This document shows, piece by piece, positions 1 to 10,810 of a stretch of 64,000 nucleotides of DNA. Every line of letters begins with the position of its first letter. The stretch's first letter is position 1. The notes beneath the pieces were generated by a model. It was not told the DNA's origin. It made no database searches and saw nothing but the letters and a program-made list of their open reading frames with translations. This stretch comes from Mycoplasmopsis fermentans PG18 (GTDB lineage: Bacteria > Bacillota_I > Bacilli_A > Mycoplasmatales > Metamycoplasmataceae), in NCBI RefSeq assembly GCF_000209735.1, contig NC_021002.1:389737-453736 (forward strand), given 5' to 3'. The position numbers were made by a program, and so were the translations under genes.

Positions 1-315
1 GGCGCAGCCATTAGAATCATGGATGGAGCTATGATGGCTAATCCAAGACTAGTTGAATTAATGTGTAAAATAGGCAGAAAAGAAAAAATCAAACACTACA
101 AATTTGTTGCTATGGGTGGCGGTACTGATGCTAGTGCGCTTCAATATGCTAAAGGTGGAGCAGCCACTTTAACTATCTCTTTAGCTCAAAGATATCTTCA
201 TTCTCCAATTGGAGTTTGTGACATAGAAGACTTGATGGCAGCTGGTGATTTAATTGTTGAAACAGTTAAAGCAATTAATCCTAAAGTTTACGATCAAGAA
301 ATTAAATATCATTAA
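1..315 (+). CDS. M42-family metallopeptidase, C-terminal part
   Basis: The reading frame is open from the first base, so this is the 3' end of a gene that starts outside the window. About 104 residues are visible. The segment MGGGTDA followed by a hydrophobic stretch and the SPIGVCDIEDL region near the end is typical of M42 (glutamyl aminopeptidase/endoglucanase-like) cytosolic metallopeptidases, where the GGGTDA region lines the active site and the late His (YLHSPIG) is a conserved metal-site residue. In mycoplasmas such enzymes trim imported peptides. The upstream metal ligands cannot be checked. Family assignment is fairly firm; the exact substrate is unknown. Confidence 0.8.
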   Translation, partial: GAAIRIMDGAMMANPRLVELMCKIGRKEKIKHYKFVAMGGGTDASALQYAKGGAATLTISLAQRYLHSPIGVCDIEDLMAAGDLIVETVKAINPKVYDQEIKYH

Positions 316-381
316 TATTTGTGTTAAATAACTTTTACTTTATAATATTAAATAAGTTATCACAAAAATGAGGAGGTTAAT

Positions 382-618
382 ATGGGTACAGGTTCATGAA
401 TCGGATTAGTTATTGGTATGGCAATCTTATTCTTTTTAATGGGTGGTTTTATTGCTTTTATCGTTTCAAAGAAAATGTTCGAAAAACAAATTAAAGAAAA
501 CCCTCCTATTACTGAAAAAATGATTAGAGCTATGTTCTTACAAATGGGAAGAAAAGCTTCAGAATCACAAATTAAAGCTGTTATGCGTTCAATGACAAAT
601 GCTAAAGATGAAAAATAA
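382..618 (+). CDS. UPF0154 (YneF-like) small membrane protein
   Basis: A 78-residue protein with one N-terminal membrane segment (about residues 6-28; codon 6 is a TGA Trp) and a soluble tail. The tail holds the diagnostic ENPPITEKMIRAMFLQMG pattern of the UPF0154/YneF family found across Firmicutes and Mollicutes. The start is the ATG at 382 because an AGGAGG ribosome binding site lies at 371-376; a later internal ATG would cut off the membrane helix. The function of the family is not established. The gene sits alone between the M42 peptidase and the convergent topA, and shares a bidirectional terminator with topA. Confidence 0.88.
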
Positions 619-640
619 TAATTGTAATAATTTGCAAGCA

Positions 641-682
641 AAATAAAATATTTGCCCTAGTTAGTGAGCAAATATTTTATTT
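641..682. terminator. Bidirectional terminator between UPF0154 gene and topA
   Basis: A perfect 15-bp inverted repeat (641-655 with 668-682) with a 12-nt loop and T-rich flanks on the + strand (A-rich = U-rich on the other). It ends the + gene and also contains the topA stop codon, so it serves both convergent genes. Confidence 0.85.
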
Positions 683-2557
683 TTTCTTTTTAAAGAATCA
701 TCTTCTTTTTGGTCTTTTGTTTTCTTCTCCTTCAACACTACGAGCATAGTGACATTTAGGGAAGTTAGCACAACCAACAAATTTTGTATCATTTCTTTTA
801 TTATTACGAACAATTAATTCACCGCCATCATCTGGACATTTTTCATTTAAATATTCAAGTGCAATAGCAATTAATTCTAATGTTTCAGTTGCATTTTCAT
901 AAGTCTTATTAAAACGTTTTCAAAAATCATACATAATAGGTTGAACAGTAGTTTTATTTGAAGCAATTAAGTCTAATTGTTCTTCAACTTCAGCTGTATA
1001 GCCTTCATTAATAATATCTGGAAAACCATCTAATAATTTACTTAAAACTAAACGGCCAAATTCTGTATGATGTAAACTTTTATCAATATTTTCAAAATAT
1101 TTTCTTTCCAAGTTTACTGCAACAGTAGTTGCAAAAGTTGAAGGACGTCCAACTTTAATATTATCTAAAGCTTCAATTAATGAACCTTCAGTGTAACGAG
1201 CTGGTGGTTTAGTTTCATGATTTGTTATTTGATATTCTAAAACATCCACTTTTTGTTGTATTTGATAATTAGGATCTTCAATATCTTCATTTTCATTTTT
1301 AACAAGATAGTAACCTGGGAATATGGTTTTACTTACATTAGCTTTAAAAGTTAACTTATTTTTTTTAAAGGTATAAGTTTTATTAGCTTTAATTGGTGGA
1401 TTAATTAAAGACATAAGTGTGTGTTCATAAATTAGCTTATAAACAATGTATTCACTATTATCTAAATTAAATTTAGCTTTAGCAACTTCAGGCAGTAAGT
1501 TTATATCAGTTGGTCTAATAGCTTCATGGGCATCTTGATCGCCTGCAAAGCCTTTGATTTCTTGAAGAATATATTCTTCACCGAATTTATTTTTAATATA
1601 ACTTCTAGCAATATTTAAGAAATGTTGACTCAATCTAGTACTATCAGTTCTAGGATAACTAATCAAACCACCATCACCATAACCTTCATAAAGTTTTTGA
1701 GCTGCAATTTGAGTTTGTTTAGAAGTTAGCGGACTTTTCTTATATAAAACTGCTTGTTTAAGTGGCGTATATTTAGCTAAAGTTTTTCTTGCTTCTTTAA
1801 TATCTTCTACTTCTAAAACATTAATTGGTTCAATGCTAATTTGTTCTTTAACTTTTTCTAATTCTTCAGGATAAACTCAGTTTTTTTCTGCTGCTGGATG
1901 TTTATCTATATAAATAGAAGCACTTAATGTTTCATTTAATTTAGCTTCAACTTTGTGATAACCACGAGGCACAAATGCATTAATTTCATCTTCACGATCA
2001 ACTACTAATTTAAGAGCAATTGATTGTACACGTCCTGCACTTGGAGTACGAGGACTATTTGAAATTTTCTTTTGCATTAATTGGCTTAATTTGAAACCAA
2101 TAATTCTATCAAGCATTCTTCTTGCTTTTTGTGAATTAATTAAATTTTGATCTAGTTCTGTTGGATTTTGAATTGCTTTTTGAATAGCTTCTTTTGTTAT
2201 TTCATTGTATTTAATACGGTAGTATTTTTTCTTATTTTTATTACGATCTTTTTCAATTAAAAAGTTAACTATGTGATCTCCAATTGCTTCTCCTTCTCTA
2301 TCAGGGTCAGTTGCAATATAAATAACATCGGCTTTTGCTATGGCTTCTTTAAGGTTTTTAATAACATTTTTTTTACTATTGTCTAATGAGTAAAAAGGCT
2401 CTCAATTTTCTAAATCAATTCCTAAACCTTGTTCGCCTTTCCTAGTACTCATAATAGCGATATGACCAACAGAAGCAATCACATCATAATCGCTTCCTAA
2501 ATATTTTTTAATTGTCTCAACTTTGTTTGGAGATTCCACTATAACTAAATTATTCAT
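677..2557 (-). CDS. topA: DNA topoisomerase I (type IA)
   Basis: A 626-residue type IA topoisomerase that relaxes negative supercoils. The N-terminus has the Toprim domain (VIVESPNK, then the acidic DPDREGEA motif). The middle holds [12 protein letters not shown], and the catalytic tyrosine is in [10 protein letters not shown]. The gene appears as several fragments only because Trp is TGA. The ATG at 2557 starts directly on the Toprim strand. The C-terminus carries a short zinc-finger-like segment with CPDDGG and later C-x5-C; the usual second Cys of CPxCGG is Asp here, so zinc binding may be altered. The stop lies inside the shared terminator hairpin. Confidence 0.95.
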
Positions 2558-2713
2558 AACTTTAATTTATCACAATCTTGCAATCTTGTTATCATTTTTT
2601 TAGCTATTTTTTTGCCTTATTATATTTAATATTAAAGTATTAATATTAGAGTCAAAAATATTTAAAAATTTATTTACACAAAAATTTCACTATTGAGCAT
2701 TTAACTTAATTTG

Positions 2714-2732
2714 CCTATTTTATAGTGCTTTT
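2714..2732 (+). repeat. Dispersed 19-bp motif, copy 1
   Basis: CCTATTTTATAGTGCTTTT, followed by AGTCAAAA, in the 363-bp gap between topA and rpsF. Matches copies near 9.1, 32.3, 41.6, 54.2 and 58.8 kb. The rest of this gap is AT-rich with the rpsF promoter at its end; no gene is seen. Confidence 0.6.
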
Positions 2733-2842
2733 AGTCAAAACTTCAAATTTACGAATTTATATTTTTAAATATAATTTATTTAACATAATTCTTTTTATTG
2801 AAAAATAGTTATTTTTTTACTAGCTAGTAATTAAATTATATA

Positions 2843-2915
2843 TATAATATAACAGAGTATTTTATTAGGATAATAATACTCCTTGGTCACTTAAGACCCT
2901 GAAGTCCAAAAGGAG
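2843..2915 (+). promoter_or_regulatory. rpsF promoter and structured leader
   Basis: A TATAAT -10 box at 2843-2848 is followed by a leader that can fold on itself. CTCCTT (2879-2884) pairs with AAGGAG (2910-2915), which is the ribosome binding site of rpsF. Inside, GGTC (2885-2888) pairs with GACC (2895-2898). S6:S18 autoregulation of rpsF leaders is known in many bacteria; this fold, which hides the ribosome binding site, fits that role, but the match to the known S6:S18 motif was not tested. Confidence 0.5.
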
Positions 2916-2920
2916 AAAGA

Positions 2921-3394
2921 ATGCACAAATATGAAATTATGATGATACTTGATCCTAAGGCAGATGCCAAGAAGAGCATTGACTTAGTTGAAAGTATTTT
3001 CAAAAAATCAAATGTTAAAAAAGCTGAAAAGCTTGAAAGAACTGACTTAGCATATCCAATCAAAGGATCATTAAAAGCTCAATACTTACTTTTTGAAATT
3101 GAAGCTGAAAGTCACTTAATTGCTGAATTAACTCGTCGTGTTAATATCTCAAAAGATATTTGAAGACATTTAGCAATTAACTTAGATTCTGAAAGAGGAT
3201 ATGGGAAAGTTAAAAAAGAAAGCCATAGAGCAAAATATGAAGAAAAGAAAGAATTCAAAAAATCAAATAAATCAGCTGAAGCTGGTGAAAAAGTAGCTGA
3301 AGAAAAAGCTGCTAAAAAACCTAGATCAGCTAAAAAAGAATCACAAGAAAAAGAAGTTAAACCACGTCAAAGTAAAGCTAAAAAAGTTGAATAG
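2921..3394 (+). CDS. rpsF: 30S ribosomal protein S6
   Basis: A 157-residue protein that starts MHKYEIMMILDP, the typical S6 beginning, with the LAYPIKG region in the middle. A conserved Trp is encoded by TGA at 3164. S6 is usually about 95-100 residues; here roughly 55 extra residues rich in Lys, Glu and Ala form a charged tail (residues ~100-157), common in mycoplasma ribosomal proteins. S6 binds S18 on the 30S platform, and rpsR lies two genes downstream. The start has an AAGGAG site 5 nt upstream, which is sequestered in the leader fold. Confidence 0.95.
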
Positions 3395-3421
3395 TTAATT
3401 AACTTCTCGTAAGGAGAAAGC

Positions 3422-3961
3422 ATGAACAAAGTATTACTTGTAGGTCGTATTTCAAATGATATAAGAATGTACAGAACAAATAGTGGCATTTCATATGCTA
3501 GAACTTCTATAGCAGTAAATCGTCGTTCTTCAAATGACAAAATTACTGATTTTATTCCTATTGTTGCATGAAGAAATTCAGCAGAATTTTTAAATAACTA
3601 TGCTTCAAAAGGAGCTCTTGTTTCAATTGAAGGTTCATTTACTTCATCACAATATGAAGGACAAAATGGAACAGTTTGATCATATGAAGTTACAGTTGAC
3701 AATATTTCATTACTTGAACCTCGTTCAGTAAGAGAACAAAGAACAGGCAAAAGTGGAGAATATTCAGCAACAACTCCTTCATTTAATCAAGCAAATTATC
3801 AACAATCTAAAAATCAAAATACAACTAAAAAAGCAGCATCAAGCCAAACTAAAAATAATTCAAAACAAAATGAAAACCAATTTGGTGGATTTTTACTTGA
3901 TGGCGAAGATGAAAATGAAGATAGCTATCATACATTTTCAATTGATGTTGATGAAAATTAG
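3422..3961 (+). CDS. ssb: Single-stranded DNA-binding protein
   Basis: A 179-residue SSB with an N-terminal OB fold (MNKVLLVGRISND, then TDFIPIVAWRNSAEFL and YEVTVDNISLLEP). A Gln/Asn/Ser/Lys-rich linker follows, and the acidic end (about DGEDENEDSYHTFSIDVDEN) replaces the usual DDDIPF-type partner-docking tip. It coats single-stranded DNA in replication and repair. It lies between rpsF and rpsR, the classic order, and is probably co-transcribed from the rpsF promoter. Trp codons are TGA. The start is preceded by AAGGAG. Confidence 0.95.
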
Positions 3962-3972
3962 TAAGGAGAATC

Positions 3973-4227
3973 ATGGTATTTAATAACAAAAAGAAAAATA
4001 ACTTTAGACGTCGTAGATGTGAAACTTGTGATCAAAAATTAACTTATGTTGATTACAAAGATGTTGAATTCTTAAGCAAATTTATTACAGCAACAGGTCA
4101 AATTAAACCTCACTCAGCTACTGGTGCATGTGCAAAAGATCAAAGAAAAATTGCAAATGCAATCAAAAGAGCTCGTTTTATGGCACTTATTCCTTATTCA
4201 AAAGATCGTGTTCGTTTAGTTAAATAA
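3973..4227 (+). CDS. rpsR: 30S ribosomal protein S18
   Basis: An 84-residue S18. The N-terminus has RRRRCETCDQK with a CxxC pair, then VDYKDVEFLSKFI and TGACAKDQRKIANAIKRAR, the family core. The Cys residues suggest a zinc-binding (C+) form. Third gene of rpsF-ssb-rpsR, 11 nt after ssb, with TAAGGAG upstream of the ATG. A strong terminator follows and closes the operon. Confidence 0.95.
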   Translation: MVFNNKKKNNFRRRRCETCDQKLTYVDYKDVEFLSKFITATGQIKPHSATGACAKDQRKIANAIKRARFMALIPYSKDRVRLVK

Positions 4228-4252
4228 TTTAATTATTTATAAATATTAATTT

Positions 4253-4279
4253 AATCACCTAACTAGGTGATTTTATTTT
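4253..4279 (+). terminator. Terminator of rpsF-ssb-rpsR
   Basis: AATCACCT (4253-4260) pairs with AGGTGATT (4265-4272), followed by a T-rich run. Confidence 0.8.
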
Positions 4280-4319
4280 ACTTATTCACTTAAAAAATAA
4301 GTTATATAATTGAAACACT

Positions 4320-4775
4320 ATGAATTTTGAAAAAATATTTATTTGCACAACAGACACAGTAACAGGCATTGGCGGACCTATTTGCCAAGAAACCTTAGAT
4401 GCTCTTTATTATCTTAAAAAAAGACCTAAAAGTAAAAAAATAATGATTTTAGTTGCCTCATTAAAACAAGCTCAAAGTTTTAAAGAATGAACTAAAGAAG
4501 CAAATGATTTAGCCTTAAAATATTGACCTGGAGCTTATTCTATTATTACTAATAACCAAGGTTTCAGAATGCCAAATAACAAAAAATTATTAGAATTTTT
4601 AGAAAAAAATGGACCTATGTATGTAACAAGTGCTAACGTCTCAACTCAAGAACCGATTGATATTAAAGATGCTCATAAAGTTTTTCCAGAAGTTAAAAAT
4701 GTTTATAACTTTGGAAAAGGCAAAGGTGTAGCTAGTCATATTATTGATGCTCAAAGTAATGAATGATTGCGATAA
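4320..4775 (+). CDS. tsaC: Threonylcarbamoyl-AMP synthase, short TsaC/Sua5/YrdC type
   Basis: A 151-residue YrdC-fold protein that should make threonylcarbamoyl-AMP for the t6A37 modification of ANN-decoding tRNAs. Visible family marks are FICTTDTVTGIGG near the N-terminus (the T-D-T-V-x-G substrate loop), YLKKRPKSKKI (the basic KxR nucleotide site), WPGAYSII and VTSANVS. At 151 residues it is shorter than the usual ~190-residue TsaC, as in several mycoplasmas. The ATG at 4320 has no clear ribosome binding site, so the transcript may be nearly leaderless. It is monocistronic and convergent with tig. Confidence 0.8.
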
Positions 4776-4777
4776 AA

Positions 4778-4796
4778 AAACTGCCTAAGGCAGTTT
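4778..4796. terminator. Bidirectional terminator between tsaC and tig
   Basis: AAACTGCC (4778-4785) pairs perfectly with GGCAGTTT (4789-4796), 3-nt loop, A/T-rich flanks on both sides. Confidence 0.8.
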
Positions 4797-4799
4797 AAA

Positions 4800-6020
4800 T
4801 TAAATAGTTAATTCTAAATCTTTTGAAACAGCTTCATAACTTTCTTTATCATTAAGATAAAGCAAGTTAAGAGCTGCTTTTTGTTTAGCTAAAATAACAT
4901 CAGATTGAGCTTTTGTTAATTCATTTGAGCCAGTTGAAATTAAAGTTTTTTCTTTAATTGATTTGTAAAATTCTTCTGCTTCTTTTTCTGTAATTTTGTT
5001 TTTAATTAACAATGAAAAAGTAAATTCAATAATTGCGTCTAAAAGAGAATTACGAACATTTGTTTTTGCTAAATCAAAAATTTCATAACCATCTTTTTGT
5101 TTATTTTCTATTGCATTTCTTAATAGATTAGCTTTATCTGGAGGTAACATTGCTAATTTACTTTTAATAAAATCATTTACTTGTGTATCTAATAAAATAG
5201 GTGGTAAATCAAAACCATATTTATTTCCAACTGTTTCAATTGCTTTTTTCATGTAATCTAATAAATAACTTGAAGCCATTTCATTTTTCAAATTCATTGA
5301 CAATTGATTATAAAGATCATCAAGAGTATTAATGCCTTCAATTTTGATTTCTTTTATGTTGTCATTTGTTAATTTAGTTTTAATTGGACGAAAAACTTTA
5401 GTAACTGTAATTTTAATGTTTTCATTTTCTGGTGTATTTACTGAAAATGATTCATTAACTTTACGATTCATTAATTGACTATTAATTGAGTTAGGATTTT
5501 CATCTTTTACAATTTTTTTATCTAAATCTTTACGTGACAATATTTCTTTTTTGTCTTTAGAAACTGAAATATTATATCTAACATAATCATTTTCTTTTGA
5601 TTGGTCTTCAACTTCTTTAAGTAAAGGATAATCATCAACAAATTTTTTGTAAATTTCATCAATAGCACCTTTTGTCACCATTTCATATTTACCATCTGGT
5701 TTAATATTTATGTCAATTTTATCGAATTCAGCTTTTGGATAAATTACAATTGTAACAACAGCTTTAGCTTTATCTTTAGTAATATCTTCGACAACAACAA
5801 TAGGCGAAAAAGCTAAACAATTTAGATATTTTTCTTTTAATTCTTTACCCATTGATTCAACTATTTTATTTGTATCTGATTTAAAAGCTTCTTCAATTAA
5901 TTGGTCAGGTGAAATTTTCTTGCCTTCTTTAATGCTTTCCATTAAAAAATTATTTTGAATTTGTTTTCATTCTTTGTCTTTAAATTCAATGGTTTTGGTT
6001 TCTAAAACATATTTAATCAT
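4800..6020 (-). CDS. tig: Trigger factor-like chaperone
   Basis: A 406-residue protein with trigger factor architecture: an N-terminal ribosome-binding-type domain (residues ~1-120), a degenerate FKBP-like middle domain (~145-230), and a long helical C-terminal domain (GFDLPPILLDTQVNDFI onward). The ribosome-docking signature GFRxGKxP is not present; the equivalent stretch reads SIKEGKKISPDQLIEEAF. The start is the ATG at 6020, which has an AGAGGAAAA site; the next in-frame ATG would remove 26 residues, including a TGA Trp. It likely folds nascent chains. Divergence of the key motifs lowers certainty about ribosome binding. Confidence 0.78.
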
Positions 6021-6047
6021 TTTTCCTCTTTTCTTTATTTATTATAT

Positions 6048-7661
<1,614 letters not shown>

Positions 7662-7743
7662 TTTTCCTCCTAAAGCATAATAATTATTTCAATTATAAAT
7701 TAAAATAAATTTTAAATTTAAAGTTAATAAAAAAAGCTACAAA

Positions 7744-8976
7744 CTATACTGCAATAGCTGCATCTCTAGCAATTACTAAAAATAATTGAGGTGCATTTAG
7801 TTGTAAAAGTTTTAAAGCTATTTTTATATTAATTAAATCTTCTTTTACAGTGTTAACATTTTTGTTTTCATTTCTATTGTAATAGTTGTTTGATTGAAAT
7901 AAAATATTTTCGCTTAGATTTAATTCTTGATTTACTTCTGTGTCATGGACTTTTATTTTTTCTAATGTGTAAACTAATTTTTTAACAATGTCTTCAACAA
8001 TTTCTCTTCTAGCACTATTAATCGCATTATCTATTATTTGTTTACCATATTGATCTTTTTCTTGAATACTTTTTTCAATAGCTGCTCGATTATTTGGATT
8101 TACTTTTTCTAAATATTGATGAGTATAATCTGATATTTTGCTATTTATAAATTCATCAGGAATAATAATTGTATTAGTATTTTCTAATTCACTAATTAAG
8201 CTGTCAAAATATCTCATAACTTCTTTAATGGCATTTTGTTTTTTAGTCATTGAAAAGAAAAAGTTTTTTAAAGTAATTAGATTTGTAACATAAGGTATTT
8301 TAAGAAAATAAATATTTTGATTGGTTAGTGGCATCGAAACAGTCCTTTTGATTTCAATTACTTGCATTTCTCATTTTCTACCTAAAGGATCATTGATGCT
8401 AAAAATTTCACCATATCTATGATTAAGAATTGAATTATTAATAGTAAAGTTGTTTGTGTGGTTAGCTATTATAAGAACATTTTTATCATCTTTCATTAAG
8501 ATATTATTTTGAAATAATTTAATGTTTAACTTAACTAAGTCGTTTTGTTTAATAAAATCATTTACTGAATTTTTAAATGTGTAATTTTTAATTGTATTTT
8601 CAAAAATTGCACCAATTGAATTTTCATCAAAAAAGTTGTAAATATAATTTACTGGAGTATTTTTATAGTTAATTTTTTTAAGCTCTTCAAAAGGATAATA
8701 AGCAACCACAATTTCCGCACTAATAGTGTTATTTGAAATAATATCTTTTCTAATTGCTGGACTAGCAATATAGGCTAAAGCATCACTTTTTAAAATTTCA
8801 TTTGAAATTAAGTTATATATTTTTTTGCATTTATAATCAAAAGATTTTTCTAATAAAGACATTGAATCAATTTTAGTTCTGTCAATTTTTAAATCTCTAA
8901 CAGTATTATTTATCATTGCCTCAATTTCATCTTTATTCATTTTAATATTTTCTCTTTTTAATAAATAATTGATCAT
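7744..8976 (-). CDS. Trigger factor-related protein (divergent paralog)
   Basis: A 410-residue protein read through one TGA Trp at 8371; without that it looks like two ORFs. No close family is obvious, but the layout follows trigger factor. A middle segment (QNDLVKLNIKLFQNNILM, then HRYGEIFSI and WEMQVIEIKR) resembles the strands of the FKBP-like domain, and the C-terminal half begins TIIIPDEFINSKISDYT and is helical, as in the trigger factor chaperone domain. It lies next to tig with only the ABC-F gene between, suggesting an old duplication. GGAGGAA precedes the ATG. Annotated sets from related mycoplasmas call similar genes trigger factor-related; the match here is by pattern only. Confidence 0.5.
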
Positions 8977-9110
8977 TCTTCCTCCAAATCATTTAAAAAA
9001 CCTAATATTTCATTCTTATAATATTTTGAATTATTTATTAAAATTTAATATTAAATAATATATAAACCACATAAAAAATCTCTTTTTAAAATAATTTTTT
9101 TACCAAAAAA

Positions 9111-9129
9111 CCTGTTTTATAGTGTTTTT
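9111..9129 (+). repeat. Dispersed 19-bp motif, copy 2
   Basis: CCTGTTTTATAGTGTTTTT in the ~300-bp AT-rich gap before the tRNA cluster. No gene is seen in this gap. Confidence 0.6.
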
Positions 9130-9273
9130 TGTATTTTTGAATTAAAAAAATAAAAATTAAAATATTTCTTTTTTTCTTAATTTATAAGCTTAAAAATTGC
9201 TAAAAAAATATTTAAAATTTTTATTTACAAAAAAACTTTTTAATATATAATAATAAGGCATAACTTAACAAAT

Positions 9274-9348
9274 GCCGATTTAGCTCAGCGGTAGAGCAGC
9301 TGGCTGTTAACCAGTTGGTCACAAGTTCAATCCTTGTAATCGGCGCCA
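9274..9348 (+). tRNA. tRNA-Asn (GTT)
   Basis: Cloverleaf with acceptor GCCGATT/AATCGGC, anticodon stem around loop CTGTTAA (anticodon GTT), T arm with GTTCAAT, and encoded CCA. First of a run of four closely packed tRNA genes, spaced by 1-4 nt. Confidence 0.95.
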
Positions 9349-9351
9349 TTT

Positions 9352-9427
9352 GGTCTGTTGGTGAAGCGGTTAACACACATGGTTTTCATCCATGCATGCA
9401 CGGGTTCGATTCCCGTACAGACTACCA
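9352..9427 (+). tRNA. tRNA-Glu (TTC)
   Basis: Acceptor GGTCTGT with ACAGACT, anticodon loop TTTTCAT giving TTC, T arm GGGTTCGATTCCC, encoded CCA. Confidence 0.95.
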
Positions 9428-9431
9428 TTTT

Positions 9432-9507
9432 GGAGAATTAGCTCAGTTGGGAGAGCATCGCCCTTACAAGGCGGAGGTCATGGGTTCGAGCCCCTTATTC
9501 TCCACCA
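9432..9507 (+). tRNA. tRNA-Val (TAC)
   Basis: Acceptor GGAGAAT/ATTCTCC, anticodon loop CTTACAA giving TAC, encoded CCA. Confidence 0.95.
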
Positions 9508-9508
9508 T

Positions 9509-9584
<76 letters not shown>

Positions 9585-9675
9585 TTTATATGCTTTGCTA
9601 TAGTTAGAAAAGTTTTCTTTTTTTATTTAGATGACTTTTGCAGGTGCAATTCCTTCCAAAAAGCTAGAAAAAGTT

Positions 9676-9760
9676 GCGCGAGTGGTGAAATTGGCAGACA
9701 CGCTAGATTTAGGCTCTAGTGCTTTACGGCATGAGGGTTCAAGTCCCTCCCCGCGCACCA
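9676..9760 (+). tRNA. tRNA-Leu (TAG)
   Basis: An 85-nt class II tRNA with variable arm; anticodon loop holds TAG, and CCA is encoded. The acceptor GCGCGAG pairs with CCCGCGC except for one A-C mismatch. It is separated from tRNA-Thr by 91 nt. Its 3' half is overlapped on the other strand by the end of a small ORF. Confidence 0.93.
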
Positions 9761-10059
9761 AATGCTTTAGCACTTAACTTTTTAATAACATCAACTTTGA
9801 ATGGTTGGTGTTTTTTTATTAATTCAGCCATATCTTTTAAATAATTTCTTATATTCTCTCTTTCAAAAACTTTACGACTTCCAATTAAATAGAAATTGAT
9901 ATTATTGTCTGGACTAATATTTCATTTAATATAAGAATTGTTGCCACAAAAAATATCAATTGTTATATTTTTTTCAAAATAATCAACTTGCAAAATTTTC
10001 AAGTTGTGTCTAATTGCTGCATTTTCAAACATTTTAAAATTAATTATCTTATTTTTCAT
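9724..10059 (-). CDS. Hypothetical protein, 3' end antisense to tRNA-Leu
   Basis: A 111-residue ORF not recognised as a known family. The ATG at 10059 has a strong AAAGGAG site 7 nt upstream, and the frame contains two TGA Trp codons. The visible sequence is mixed alpha/beta (INFYLIGSRKVFERENIRNYL, then a Lys-rich helix near LIKKHQPFKVDVIKK). No stop occurs before the tRNA: the last ~12 codons read through the complementary strand of tRNA-Leu and stop at 9724. The true C-terminus may therefore have been lost or moved when the ends were rearranged. The gene is divergent from ruvA. Confidence 0.55.
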
Positions 10060-10109
10060 TTTGCTCCTTTTTATTAACTTATCTTTTTTGTTTATAAAAA
10101 TGCTAAAAA

Positions 10110-10156
10110 CTGGAAAAATTCAGGAAAAAGAGATCAAAAATACCAAATTTTTCCAG
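10110..10156. promoter_or_regulatory. Inverted repeat between divergent genes
   Basis: CTGGAAAAATT (10110-10120) and AATTTTTCCAG (10146-10156) form a perfect 11-bp inverted repeat 25 nt apart. It lies between the divergent 111-residue ORF and ruvA, so it could be an operator or an RNA hairpin in the ruvA leader. Confidence 0.4.
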
Positions 10157-10207
10157 AGATAAAGTTTTTTATTTTCTATTAAAAAGGTTATTTTGAAAGG
10201 AGATTAA

Positions 10208-10810
10208 ATGGTTTTATATCGAATCGGAGAAATTGTTTATAAAAATAATCAAAATTTAATTTTTGAAAGTCAAGGAGTAGGTTATTCAATAATCTTTCCA
10301 GATCATGCTAGAGTTGAAGCTAAACAAAAAATGAAGTTGTATCTATATGAAATAAGAAACGATTACACTTGATCTTTATATGGATTTAAAGATTTCAAAG
10401 AACGCTTATTATTTATGGACTTAATTAATTTAAATGGAATTGGACCAAGAGTTGCTTTTAACATCCTTAACCAAGGATGAGAAAAAGTTGCATCTTTAAT
10501 TGCTTTAGGTAAAGTAGATCACCTAATTGAAATTCCTTATATTAATCCAAGAATTGCTCGAATTGTAGTTGGCGAATTACAAGACAAATGAGCTAAAATA
10601 ACTAATACTCAAGATGCACAAAAACAAGTTAAAAATTCAAATTTATTAAGTGAAGCTAAAGAAACATTAAAAATGTTAGGCTTTAAAGCAGCTCAAATTG
10701 ATTCAGCATTAACTAAAGTTGAATTAAATCAAGATGTTGAATCAATGATTGAAGAAGCAATTAAATTTATTTCTCAAAGTGGTGCTCAAAATGAACAGCT
10801 TAATGCTTAG
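10208..10810 (+). CDS. ruvA: Holliday junction helicase subunit RuvA
   Basis: A 200-residue RuvA. The N-terminal OB part ([20 protein letters not shown], then GVGYSI) is followed by the helix-hairpin-helix [13 protein letters not shown] and a second one with [16 protein letters not shown], and a C-terminal RuvB-contacting three-helix domain ([16 protein letters not shown]). RuvA tetramers hold the Holliday junction while RuvB drives branch migration. Start ATG 10208 with GAAAGGAG upstream. It overlaps the next gene, ruvB, so the two are translationally coupled. Confidence 0.93.
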
